From: Palaemon carinicauda
Lineage: Eukaryota; Arthropoda; Malacostraca; Decapoda; Palaemonidae
DNA: 64,000 nt
NCBI RefSeq assembly: GCF_036898095.1
Contig: NC_090763.1
Location: 64,116,536-64,180,535 of the forward strand
Reading direction: 5' to 3'
Shown here in pieces: positions 1 through 13,100 of this stretch. The notes beneath the pieces were generated by a model that saw only the letters and a list, made by a program, of their open reading frames with translations, was not told the DNA's origin and searched no databases. Made by a program: the position numbers and the translations under genes. Every line of letters begins with the position of its first letter. Positions within the stretch are counted from its first letter, which is position 1.

Positions 1-86
1 ATGATATTGCTAACGGCCAACCAATTTTAAAAAAAGGCCAAATTTGAAGTTTTTGGCCTAAAAAGCCCAACCCTAGCAACCCTGAG

Positions 87-128
87 TATAGTGTGCCCGA
101 GTGTACCCTCAAGCAAGAGAACTCTCAC
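87..128 (+). repeat. Fragment of abundant repeat R1 (internal part)
   Basis: About 40 bp matching the internal block of the R1 family that reads GTGTGCCCGAGTGTACCCTC on the + strand; the same block occurs at 42721-42760 and, inverted, at 14341-14375. Confidence 0.5.
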
Positions 129-282
129 TGAAAAATGGTATTTATAACGTGAAAACTGACATGTGTTACTTAATGTGACACTAATATTTGCAAACATGTC
201 AGGCTGCTGAAAGACGAGCTTGGGCAGCGCATTTATGCTTTTATATGGTCATTTTTCTCGTAAATATACCCTGTGAGGGTAC

Positions 283-466
283 TATAGCCAATTCCTTTTA
301 GCGAGGCAGATTTGCATGGGTGCCTTTTTAGCTAGGAAATGTTTCCTGTTATCTGATTGGTTAGAATTACGTTGGCCAACCAATCAGCGAACAGGAAACT
401 TTTCCGAGCTAAAAGGGCACCCCTGTGAGTCGTGCAAATCTGCCTCAGTAAAAAGAATTGACTATA
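283..466. mobile_element. Foldback (MITE-like) element F1, copy 1
   Basis: 184 bp with long inverted ends. The left arm starts TATAGCCAATTCCTTTTAGC and runs through GCAGATTTGCA and TTTTAGCTAGGAAA; the right arm is its near reverse complement and ends AAAAGAATTGACTATA. The short central spacer contains ATTGGTT and ACCAATCA. No coding capacity. Two more copies lie at 3154-3345 and 6616-6810. Confidence 0.7.
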
Positions 467-569
467 CTTTTTTTTTTTTTTTTTTTTTTTTTTGTAATAG
501 CAGTATTAGTTATTCGGTTCTATCATTTCCGTTTTCTTCTAGTATTTTCGTGCGTTTTTATTATTACTA

Positions 570-790
570 GTAAAACTGCAACCCTAGTTGGAAAAGCAAG
601 ATGCTATAAGCCCAAGGTCTCCAACAAGGAAAAATAGCCACAGTGAGGAAAGGAAATTAGGAAATAAATAAACGATATAAGTAAAAATGAAAAATTTAAA
701 TAAAATATTTTAAAAAACATTAACAACATTAAAACAGATACTTTGATATATAAACTATAAAAGGAGACTTATGTAAGCCTTTTCCTTCCT
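570..790 (+). repeat. Interspersed repeat R1, + copy
   Basis: Starts at CTGCAACCCTAGTTGG, continues AAGCAAGATGCTATAAGCCC and GGAAAAATAGCC, then an A-rich body to about 790. Same order as the copies at 9634, 26600, 42006 and 42538. R1 copies usually sit beside an ATT/TAA microsatellite. No recognisable RNA polymerase III boxes were seen, so its class is unknown. Confidence 0.65.
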
Positions 791-886
791 GACTGTCCAA
801 ACACTTTAGTTTTATCTTACTCTTTTTGTCTCATCTCATCTGAGATAAAATCTTCCCGTTAAACACCTTGATAATCTAGACGTGTC

Positions 887-887
<1 letters not shown>

Positions 888-934
<47 letters not shown>

Positions 935-1012
935 GCAGCTAAGGTACAACCCAATTAGTATTATTATTATTGTTATTATGATTGTTATTATTATTAGCTA
1001 AGCTACAACCCA

Positions 1013-1043
<31 letters not shown>

Positions 1044-1059
1044 GCTAAGCCACAACCCA

Positions 1060-1116
<57 letters not shown>

Positions 1117-1130
1117 TAAGCTACAACCCA

Positions 1131-1165
<35 letters not shown>

Positions 1166-1239
1166 GATTATTATTATTATTAGCTAAGCTGCAACCCAAT
1201 TATTATTATTATTATTATTATTAGCTAAGCCACAACCCA

Positions 1240-1299
<60 letters not shown>

Positions 1300-1410
1300 T
1301 AAGCTACAACCCAATTATTATTATTATTATTATTATGATTATTATTATTATTAGCTAAGCTGCAACCCAATTATTATTATTATTATTATTATTAGCTAAG
1401 CCACAACCCA

Positions 1411-1455
<45 letters not shown>

Positions 1456-1604
1456 TAAGCTACAACCCAATTACTATTATATTTATTATTATTTTTATTG
1501 TTATTATTATTAGCTAAGCTACAACCCAATAATTATAATTATTATTGTTATTATCATTATTATTATTAGCTAAGCTATAGCCCAATAATTATTATTATTA
1601 TTGA

Positions 1605-1672
<68 letters not shown>

Positions 1673-1742
1673 GCAGCAGCAGCAGCTAAGCTACAACCCA
1701 ATTATTATTATTATTATAATTATTATTATTATTATTATCAGT
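888..1742 (+). repeat. Composite ATT microsatellite with repeated R1 leader
   Basis: Runs of ATT/TTA are interrupted about 14 times by a ~20 bp block, AGCTAAGCTACAACCCAATT or variants. That block is the 5' leader of R1. A higher-order pattern of three variants (CCACAACCC, then ACCTAAGCTAC, then AAGCTGCAACCC) repeats at about 175 bp. A final block at 1742 runs into a truncated R1 copy. Confidence 0.8.
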
Positions 1743-1812
1743 AGCTAAGCTACAGCCCTAGTTGGAAAAGCAGGATGCTATAACCCCAAGTGCTCCAACA
1801 AGGAAAAAATAC
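1742..1812 (+). repeat. Truncated R1 copy adjoining the first exon
   Basis: AGCTAAGCTACAGCCCTAGT continuing through the GGAAAAGCAGGATGCTATAA block and truncated after about 70 bp. It ends 45 bp before the splice acceptor at 1856. Confidence 0.65.
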
Positions 1813-1856
1813 CCCAAATATAAATAGATAACCAATCACCTCGCGTCTCGTTTCAG

Positions 1857-1976
1857 GACCACGCCGTTGAAACTTACTTGATCAAGAGAGACGAGCCCAT
1901 GAGGCAGAGACGGCGAGGACCCAAGTTCTCGCGAGCCAGACTTTGGTCAGAAGACGAGCGGAACTCGGTCTCCCAT
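1857..1976 (+). CDS. ADCY8: Adenylyl cyclase exon: end of C1a domain
   Basis: First exon of the gene in the window: 120 nt, 40 codons, phase 0 at both ends. The acceptor is a pyrimidine stretch ending in TTTCAG and the donor is GTAAGT. It encodes [13 protein letters not shown] followed by a basic, Arg-rich stretch; the ETYLI signature closes the C1a fold in membrane adenylyl cyclases. The basic segment then enters C1b. Upstream exons are outside the window: nothing coding was found in 1-1856, which is repeats. Confidence 0.8.
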
Positions 1977-3669
1977 GTAAGTGTGAGTGTCTGTTTTCCC
2001 TTCGGTTGGATTCTTGTGATGCTGATTCGATATTTCTTAGAACAGAGTCTGAAGCTGACTGCTGATGCTGACTGCTGACTGCTGACTGCTGCTCCTCCTC
2101 CTCCTGTTGGATGGCTTTTGCCTGAGAGCGCATGCTGGGGTCGAAGGCATGTCCTTGATATATTTACTCAATTTTATTCTTTCATATTTAGCAGCATTGT
2201 GATTTTCCTTTCTTGCATTTACCTCTTTTTCAGGCTTGAATTTATCCAAGAATTTGCGCACATTTAGTTTTTAACTATTGTATTCTTGCGTAGTGTAGGC
2301 TAGATATGATATTTATTCAGACAGTCTTTCCATCCCAACTCCATTATTTACTGAATCACTAAATGGCGCAGATACTTAACATAATATTATCAAGATATAG
2401 AAAATGTTACATCACGGAAAAGTGACCAATTTCAATACATCCCCTGATAAATATTAACCCATATAGATTGAATATTATTGGGAAATAATTGGTGGCTTTT
2501 TCTTTTTTTCCCAAAATAGCTGCTTTGTACACTGAAGTTCACTGGTAAAGCCCAACTCGTGACTCCCATACAATGTCCTTTATTTCGAAACATTTCTCCT
2601 AGGTTCAATCATGACATCTAGGACTCCCATAAAATGTCCTTTATTTCGAAACATTTCTCCTAGGTTAAATCATGACATCTAGGACTCCCATAAAATGTCC
2701 TTTACTTCGAAACATTTCTCTTAGGTTAAATCATGACATCTAGGACTCCCATAAAATGTCTTTTATTTCGAAATCTTTTTCCCAGGTTCAATCATGACAT
2801 CTAGGACTCCCATAAAATGTCCTTTATTTCGAAATCTTTTTCCCAGGTTCAATCATGACATCTAGGACTCCCATAAAATGTCCTTTATTTCGAAACTTTT
2901 TTCCCTGGTTAAATCATGACATCTAGGACTCCCATAAAATATCCTTTATTTCGAAACATTTCTCCCAGGTTAAATCATGACATCTAGATTTCATAGACGT
3001 GATGTAAACATGAACGTGATAAATTAGTCCACTCTGGTGAATTGACTTCGTGTATTTGGGCCATATGGCCCGGTGTTGGGGCCTAGAAGGCCATCCAGCA
3101 TCCAGTAAAAAGGAAACCAAAGGTAAAGAAGAATCCTAAAAGGTTGTTGCAACTATAGTCAATTCTTTTTAGTGAGGCAGATTTGTTCCGATTTGCAGGG
3201 GATGCCCATTTAGCTCAGAAAAGTTTCCTAGCAGCTGATTGGTTGGACAAGATAATTCTAACCAATCAAACAGGAAACTTTTCCGAGCTAAAAGGGCGCC
3301 GGTGCGAGTCAGTGCAAATGCGCCTCATTAAAAAAAAATTGAGTATGCACTAGTGAGGTAAGGACAGTGTTACCTCGTTGATGTCTAGTTATACCCCCCC
3401 CCCCTTTTTTTTTTCCTTACGGGTTGGGGTTGCAAGAGCCTGTGTCTGGCCGAAAGGGGGCGCAATCTACAACAACAACACCCCCCCCCCCCTCCTATCG
3501 TTTCTCCACCCCAGGTATGGCCCACTATGGTGGAGGAATAACTGGGCACCAAATTCACTGCCAAGGTCAACATTAACATACTGGATTTTAAGGGACTCGT
3601 CTACATAGTCCCTCTTCTTTCGGTTTAAGTATCGAACGCTGATCCTTTAACTTACGACCAAATTTCACA

Positions 3670-3766
<97 letters not shown>

Positions 3767-6700
3767 AACTTTACTCGATAGAATATAGAAAATAATTCCA
3801 AATGTATCACATTTTATTTTTCAAAGGAGGAAAAGGATTTGAACACTTTTCTTCATTTGGATATCATCATGAATAACTAAACTTTATTTGAGTTCAATTC
3901 CAATAAATTAGCATACGGAACTGGCTGGCTTGACATTTGGGAGGTTGACTTCTCAACTTTAAATGGATTATTGTTCATTTAATATTTCCTTTGAGGTTGT
4001 CTGATGTGAAAGTTATAATTGAACGTGAAATTCAATGTCCAATTTCATCAATCCCGCGGAAATAATTGAAAGGATTCGATATGAATATGGATTTAGTAAT
4101 CTGAATTATCACTTGATGTAAAAGAAACCCTTGTTACATTGAAACTGCATATGATGAAAAAGAAAGATCAATATTTCAAAAGAACTTTTCAAGGAGAACG
4201 CTGTTAAACTTGTTCAAAATAATCATTTGTTCTGCATTTAGGAGAAAAATTGTGCATTTCATGCCAGCAATTTGCCTCTTTTATTTTTATAGACTGAAAA
4301 AGACCGCAATCACTCCACCGCCACGACTGCATCTAACTCTCCAAGCCATCCCCCGTCGATAAACTGCCCGATCATCACAACCACCGAGGCGACTCCAAAC
4401 CACCACCCGCTGGAGCCAAACCACACTTCCTCAGCGAACCACAAACCAATACAGACCCACAACCAAGTAGGTAGTAGTAATAAGCAGGTGGTCCCAGCGT
4501 CTCCGAGCAGTATCTGCGACTCGACCAATAGCGTCGGATCCCCGACGTCCAGCAGCAGCAGCAGCAGCAGCAGTCCCTCAGATAGCGACGAGGAAGGCGA
4601 GCCGAAGAACTCCGAAGGGACCGACAAGGGCAGCAGTACCACGTCCCCGACGCCGTCTCCTACGGGGGCGTTAGAAGAGGATAATCCAAATGACTGGACT
4701 CCCGAAATACCATTCGAAAATGTAAGTTCTGTCTTGGAGTATTATTTCATTCTAATTTTTATTTCTTAGAATGTTTTCCTCATGTTTTATCTTTTCTTTT
4801 TGTTTTAAATCAAGTTGAAACTAGATTTTTTTACATCCCTTTTTGATGATTCATTTGAGTTGTGACCTGATGAATGTCTTGGATATTTGACTTGTTCATG
4901 AACTGTAGCTTTTCCTGTTTTTTTTCATTTATTTTGAAGAAAGTATTGCTTGCTTTTCCTGTTTTGAACACAGTGACTGTAGTTACGTACAGTACATTAG
5001 AAACTAGCTTCAAGCTTAACCTGCCTGCAGTAATTACTCAAAGTTTGTTTTATTTATTAATTTTTACTCATTCAAACTCATTGTTATGCATTGTTTTATG
5101 GTTTCAGTAAACTGTATTTTAGCAATCATTTGCATTTTATACATGGATGTTTTTTGTCTGAGTGTATTTACGTTTTAAAGTATACACTGTTATAATTTTT
5201 CACATGTTCTCATCATTATTTTATTTGGAAATTTATTTTGACATCAATTCGGGCTTTAGCATTGCATCTCACCATAACATCACATTTCTGGAACATCACT
5301 TAATTGTCTTTTATTTCCATCTTTTTTTACATCCTCGCATAAACGGGAAATGTTACATCCTCGCATACACGGGGACTGTTGCCGTGTTTACAGCTGCGAT
5401 ATTACGCATTGTTGTGGAGTAGTGCCGCCAGTTACTCTGTGACATTGCGTAGGAAAAATCTCCCTGCACGCGCAGTGGTGAGGTCCAAAACTCCTTGATA
5501 TCTGTCATAGCCTCTCTTTAGTGACTGAGCGCCACCCCCTCTTAAACGTCCGTTTAGATTTACTTGCATTACTTGAAATTATAAAGGACGTGTGTATGTG
5601 TGTACAGGTGAAAAAAGGTTGTGTCTGAACATTTCTCTGTACAGATACGGCCGTGCATTCTGTATACAGTTATAGACGCCCTTTTTACAGCTTTAATGAC
5701 TGTACAGTACAGTAGACTTAACTAGCCTCAGACGCCTGGTTTCTCTGAAGCTCTTATTCGATTGTTGCTGCAATATAGTTTTTTTAAAAAAAAATTAAAT
5801 CTAATCAGTATTTAATATTAGAAAGCACTAATATTTATTGTAGATATTGGCAACCACCCGGGATTTTGGTATTTTCATAAAGACCCTTTTTATTGTAAAA
5901 AGCAATATTGGGCCATGTTTATTATATGATTATGGTATTGATATAAAATTAGCTGAATTATAATTGGATTCGGTTATAATTCCATGAGCATAATTTGACT
6001 TGTCTTTTATTTTAGCCGGGAGTTTCCTCTGCCTCTTCTCGTTCTAAGGATTATAACTTTTGCGACAGAACCCCCCTCCCCCGGGTCTATAGACACCCCC
6101 CTTACTCCCCTCTCTCCCAGCACTCCTTCCCTCTCCCTGGTATATGAATTATTGCTTGTAATTTTAGGAGGGTTTTTTTATATTCATTATGCCTCCCAAT
6201 GCATTACAGAGTGGTGGGTGCTAAATACATAGGAAAGCAGTGTTATGTAGAGGCAAACGTAGTGCATATTCCGTATTTGATAGATAAAAAATAAATAAAT
6301 AAAAATTGATTTTGATTAGGCCAATCAAAAAAGTCACTAACTTTGCACTTGTGACGGTTCATGATATAATTTAGGGAAGCCATTGTGGTAGCTTTTAAAG
6401 GCTTCGGTTTGTTAATTAAGTTATTGAACTAAGGAAAGTTAAAATTGATATTAAGAGCCTCTCTGTCCAACATAGAAATCAGGTTCGGGGATGAGAGTGG
6501 GATACTGGTGGATAATGACACCTGATTAGGGGGGTTCATTTCTGAAAAGTACACGATACTGATATATTTTGAACATTGCAAGTATTTGAGGATTTTAGAA
6601 CGGCCACAAAATGTGTATTGTCAATTCTTTTTAGTAAGGCAGATTTGCACCGACTCGCAGGGGTGCCCTTTTAGCTCGGAAAAGTTTCCTGATCGCTGAT

Positions 6701-9374
6701 TGGTTGGACTAGATCATTCTAGCCAATCAGAGAGTAGGAAACTTTTCCGAGCTAAAAGAGCACCTCTGCGAGTCAGTGCAAATGCGCCTCATTAAGAAAA
6801 ATTTAGTATAGTTAGCATAGTTAGCACTGTCAAAACCACATTATCATAGCACTTTGTGAATAAGAAAGTTTTCATCTTCTTGTGGATGAAAATCGGGATT
6901 TATTTTGAATAGGACAGTTTGTTGGTATACATTTGTTTCGAATAGTCTATTCCTATAATTAATTGGTCAAACTAAAAGCAACTTGGGTTTGCGATCTCTT
7001 GCTTGAGGATACACTCGGCCACACTATTCTATCTTGTTTCTCTTCTTGTTATTTTGAATTTTTTATCCTTGTGTTATTTTCAAGTTTTTATAACTTATTT
7101 ATGAAAGATTTATTTCAATGTTGTTATTGTTCTTAAACTTCTCTTAAACCTAAGGAAAAAATAGAAACATAATCATGTTTATTCTGGAGACACTGGAAAC
7201 TAAAGCACAACAACACTGAAATTGTTATTAAAAAGTATTAAGTGATTTAAGTGCCGAACATTGTTCAAGCTGGTCGTTTTCCCGATGGTTTGGTATTTTA
7301 TAGTTTGCTATAAAATAATTCCAAGAAATTAATTTTGGTTAATTTTAATGCATATATTAAAGTATATTTACACAATAGCGTTTGTGCCTGTGTTTTCTAC
7401 TAGTAATAATGCGGGAATTGTTTTAAAATATTAACAATGAAGATTATGCCACAATCTTTTATATCAAATTTGATGCTTTTTTTAAATCTGCGGATTTTTT
7501 TTTAAATTACTAAAAATCAAGATTATGCCACAATCTCTTATATCAAAATTTGATGCTTTTTTATTATCAGATTAAAGTATTTTTCATTATTAGGCATAAT
7601 GTCCATATTGAACACTTAATATAATCACTGCCTGTCTATGAAATCCTAATTTACCATGGTTCAAATGAACCTCGTGTTATTTATCATTATAAATCATTAT
7701 GTCTAATGTAATAAAAGATATGTTTATAAAGAAGGTAGTAGGAGTCTTATATATGCGAAGTGTGCAATTTTTATGGAACAGACCTAGTACCACAAGAGTT
7801 TTCCAAGTATAATTACTATTATAAGTTTTTTAGGGAACAGTTCTGGTACCACAAAAGTTTTTTTTAAGTATAATTACTATTATAATTTTTTTAGGGAATA
7901 GTTCTGGTACCACAAGAGTTTTTTAAGTATAATAACTATTGTGAGTTTTTTTTTTTTTAGGGAACAGTTCTGGTACCACAAAAGTTTTCTCAGTATAATT
8001 TTAGGTAAAAGTTCGGTACCACAAGATTGTACTAAGGATAATTACTAATATAAGTGTTTTATGGAACAGTTCTGGTACTGCAAGAGTTTTCTAAATATAA
8101 TTACTATTATAAATTTTTTAGGGAATATGTCTGGTACCACGAGAGTAATACTTACTATTGTAAGTTGTTATTAGTCCCTAGTTATCGTGCTGTGAGGCTA
8201 GAAATGATTTGCCAATAGCTTTTTGTTTTCCTTGTAGTTTACAATATAGACCAATTACTTAATGACTTTTAAAAAAGTATAGAATTTATTTAGCCAGAAT
8301 GATGTTTCTATGTTGAGACGTAGTAATACACGTAGTTGAATGATGGTAATATTTTGGTACAGTTGGCTTCATTAATTCCGGTACACCGAAGTCTGCTTTT
8401 GCTTCCAATGAAGTGTGCCAGGATTAATGAAGCCAACTGTACCGGGTTTTAAGCGTGTTGACTAATATAACCACTAACTACAGTAAAAGGAGCTTTGATG
8501 GAACGTTTAATTTTGCTATTTTTTTTCTTTTTTTTTTTTTGCATGTTGCTCGTTTTTAGCTTGCAAGAATTGCCATTAGGTGCTTCTCTTGCTAACTTGA
8601 TTTGCTTTAAATTTGCATGGCTCGGTTTGTATATACTCCTTAATTTATTTTTAGAAATTGATATGAACATGTAAGTTTTAATTTAGTTGTGAACGCCATT
8701 TTGGTCCACATCTGGAGCTTCTGAAGTACTTTCAGATATTTCCATGATACTAATATATAGAAAAACATGAAATTCTTAGTTTGATTTAATTGTAACACTG
8801 TACGTGAATGTTGAGTTTTAGATTGAAATATAGATAAATTATGAAAAAAAATATATTTGAATATCATATCTTTAATTATGCGTAGTAAACATGGTATTAA
8901 AAGATAAAATAAACATTACTTATTATTTTGTTATTTTATCATTATATTATTATTATTTTATTATTATTATTATTTTATTATTATTATGATTATTATTATT
9001 ATTATTATTATGATTATTATTATTATTATTATTTTATTATTATTCAGTTTTAGAGTAAGATATAGATAAATTCAGAAAAAAAATATATTTGAATATCATT
9101 ATCTTTAATCATGCGTAGTAATCGTAGAATTACTTGTTTACCCAGAGAAATTGCACATTATTTTGTCAGTTGTGGTCATTCTAGTTTGTTTATTAGTTTC
9201 TTACTTGTTTGTCCTAAGCATCATCTTCACTTGACGAGTTAAACTTTCTTTAGCATCATTTTCATCGAGCCATATTCAAAATACTTCAAAATATAGGCAT
9301 ACAGACATGGTGAAAAAATCATTATTTTATTCTTTGTACATAGAAGGGTTGATAAGTAATAGACATTTAAGCTA

Positions 9375-9416
<42 letters not shown>

Positions 9417-9484
9417 CAATATCATTATTATTATTTATTATTATTAATATTAATATTATTACTATTGTAATATTTAATTATTTA

Positions 9485-9524
<40 letters not shown>

Positions 9525-10009
9525 TGTTATTGTTATTGTTATTATTATTACTATTATCATTACTATCATTATTATTATTATTATTATTATTATTTATTAT
9601 TTATTATTATTATTATTGTTATTAAATTATTATAAGCTAAGCTACAATCCTAGTTGGAAAAGCAGGATGCTATAAGCCCAGGGTCTCCAACAGGGAAAAA
9701 TAGCCCAGTAAAGAAAGGAAACAAGGGAATAAACTACAAGAGAAGTAATGAACAATTAGAATAAAATATTTCAAGAACAATAACATGAATTGATAATCAT
9801 ATTTTTTATTGTACGAGGCACTTATGAAAATGTAAGATACTTATGATTGATAGTTACACATTGTTCAGACCTTTTTGAGTATATTTCCGATGGGTGGTAG
9901 TTTGAGTGATAGGAAGTTGTGGTGAAAGGTGTCTTGCGTGCTATTTTCCCTGTTGGAGCCCTTGGGCTTATAGCATCTTGCTTTTCCAACTAGGGTTGTA
10001 GCTTAGCAA

Positions 10010-10045
<36 letters not shown>

Positions 10046-10056
10046 GTGATGATAAC

Positions 10057-10107
<51 letters not shown>

Positions 10108-10114
10108 GATAATC

Positions 10115-10165
<51 letters not shown>

Positions 10166-13100
10166 TTGTAATTTAATTACATAAAGGAGATGATGATGAT
10201 GATGATTAATCAATAGTAATAATAATAATAATTTGTAATTTAATTTCATAAAGGAAAATCTAAGGTATAAACGTAAAAGGATGAAATTGATGGTTAAAAT
10301 TGCGTTTATGAATGTTTAAAGGCTGTTTTCTTGGTCCTTTCACTCACGGAGAAGCCACGCCCACCACTGGACCCATAAGATTTATTTATCGTATACGCTG
10401 GATCCTTTAAGTATTTAGAGAATTATGAAGCGTAGTTTGCAATTTCAAAACCGTTTTTAAAGATTGACGTAGTTAGCATTGTGAAAACCTTATTTAAAGA
10501 ATAGCGTAGTTAGCATTGGGAAAACCGTATTTAAAGAATAGAGTAGTTAGCATTGTCAAAACCTTATTTAAAGAATAGAGTAGTTAGCATTGTCAAAACC
10601 GTATTTAAAGAATAGAGTAGTTAGCATTATCAAAACCGTATTTAAAGAAGAGTTGTTAGCATTTCAAACCCGTATTTAAAGAATAGAGTAGTTAGCATTG
10701 CCAAAACCGTATTTAAAGAATTGTATAGCTTAGTTAGCATTGTCAAACCCGTATTTAAAGAATAGAGTAGTTAGCATTGTCAAACCCGTATTTAACGAAT
10801 AGTGTAGTTAGCATTGTCAAAACCGTATTTATAGAATGGCTTAGTTATCATTGTCAAAACCGTATTTAAAGAATGATATAGCGTCGTTAGCATTGTCAAA
10901 CCCGTATTTTAAGAATTTTATAGCATAGTTAGTATTGTCAGAACCGTATTTAAAGAATAGGGTTGTTCGCATTGTCAAAACCGTATTTAAAGAATAGCGT
11001 AGTTAGCATTGTCAAACCAGTATTTAAAGAATAGCATAGTTAGCATTGTCAAAACCGTATTTGTAGAATGGCTCGGTTAGCATTGTCAAAACCGTATTTA
11101 AAGAATGATATAGCGTAGTTAGCATTGTCAAGCCCTTATTTTAAGAATTTTATAACGTAGTTAGTATTGTCAGAACCGTATTTAAAGAATAGGCTAGTTT
11201 GCATTGTAAAAACCGTATTTTAAGAATAGCGTAGTTAGCATTGTCAAACCTGTATTTAAAGAATAGCGTAGTTAGCATTGTCAAACCTGTATTTAAAGAA
11301 TTTTATAGCGTAGTTAGTATTGTCAGAACCGTATTTAAAGAATTATATAGCGTAGTTAGCATTGTCAAACCCATATTTAAAGAATAGCGTAGTTACCATT
11401 GTCAAAACCGTATTTAAAGAATGATATAGCGTAGTTAGCGTTATCAAGCCCGTGTTTAAAGAATTATAATATAGTGTTTTTAGCATTGTCAAACCCATAT
11501 TTAAAGAATAGCGTAGTTACCATTGTCAAACCCGTATTTAAAGAATGATATAGCGTAGTTAGCACTGTCAAAACCACATTATCATAGCACTTTGTGAATA
11601 ACAAAATATTCAACTTATTGTTGATAAAAATTGTGATTTATTTTTAATAGGACAATTTGTTGGTATACATTTTTTCGAATAGTCTATTCCTATAATTATT
11701 TGGTCAAACATAAAGCAACTTGGGTGAGAGATCTCTTGCTTGAGGATACACTCGGCCACACTATTCTATCCTGCTTTTCCAACTAGGGTTGTAGCTAACG
11801 TAATAACCATTTGTCTGTTGCATGTTTGACACAACATTAGATCAGCATTAGCAATAATTAGTGCTTTAGAAAAGTTAAGGTCGTGTTTTAAGGAATTTTT
11901 CACGCTTCCTTGATGCAAAGTAAATGATATATACTGCAAAGCTTTCAATTATGTGACCCCAAGACTATATAATAAGCTCCTACTAGACATCCGAAAGATT
12001 AAAGATATTAGATGCTGAAAACTCTTTATTTTTATAAGTGCTTGGATAACGTGGATTTGACAATCGACTGAGAATACTCTGAGTGATATTCTAAATACCC
12101 AAGAAGGTGTATAAAAGCAGATTTTGTAGGCTATGTAGTGCACAGTGTTTCCACGTGTGATAGGGCCTGGAAAACAGCCATTTAACTAATTATTCACAGA
12201 AACATTGTTGCTGATATTATATCCTTAAAGACTTTGAGAAGTGTTTACTCTTTGCTCCGTAAAATGAATAGTCTTATGAACTGAGAATAACTGCAGCTGA
12301 CACATTCACATTAGGCATTGAGTGGCAGATTGATTTTGGCCAAAATAACAATAGGTTACAGTATTGTACATCTTTATTAGATACTCAGCTGGTTTCTTAT
12401 CGTCTTCGTTTTATACTTTTGCTTCTAGCTCGAGATGGACTGGGACGACGAAACCTTTTTCGAGGAAGAAATCCCGGAGGACGAGGCGACCGAGGTAGAA
12501 GTTACGCAGTTTTCAAATGCTCCTTCAAATTTCACACACGAGGTACGTTGTACCGAATTCATTTGCTTGTATCACACACACGCAGTTTACATGAACTAGT
12601 GTACGCGACCCGTCAAAAATAAATCCTAAATATTTAGATCTAGCACACGCAACATTCTACCCCCACCCCCCTTGCTAAGTACAACCCGCTGGTTCGACAA
12701 TTTATGGGAGATTGTGGTTGCCGAATGGGATACCCCCTCTCACTAGGGTATGACCATATCTATAGACCTTGGGTATGACTACTACTCCCCCCCCCTGTCA
12801 CTTAGCGTAGCAGGAAATAAATATATTTATACATATATAGCCAGACAATGCTCTTTATTATATAGGGGTGGAGGTAATGTTTGGATTGTTTAATTACCAG
12901 TTAATTATCAATGCACACCCGTTAAGTTTTTTTAGTACACGAATAACCTGAGTAGAAGTATGATAAAGATCTCGTTAAAACTTTCTGTAGTAGCTGCATT
13001 TATTGGTGAATTGAAACTGAAAAATAATGTTGGGTATCATTTGAAATTGTAAATGCGCACTACGGTTTAATGGAGATTTTGCTAGTGCAGTTCTATGATA

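Noticed and set aside
316..570. 84-codon open frame
   Set aside because: Made of the foldback element F1 and a poly-T run.
2561..2987. Regular direct repeats, CRISPR-like at first look
   Set aside because: Units are contiguous with no unique spacers, and the genome is eukaryotic. It is a minisatellite.
3378..3608. Small open frames on both strands near C-runs
   Set aside because: Low-complexity sequence, no splice or homology support.
4310..4642. 110-codon minus-strand open frame
   Set aside because: Antisense shadow of the Ser/Pro-rich cyclase exon, which has matching splice sites and phase.
9968..10249. 93-codon minus-strand open frame rich in Ile, Tyr and His
   Set aside because: Pure translation of the TAA microsatellite.
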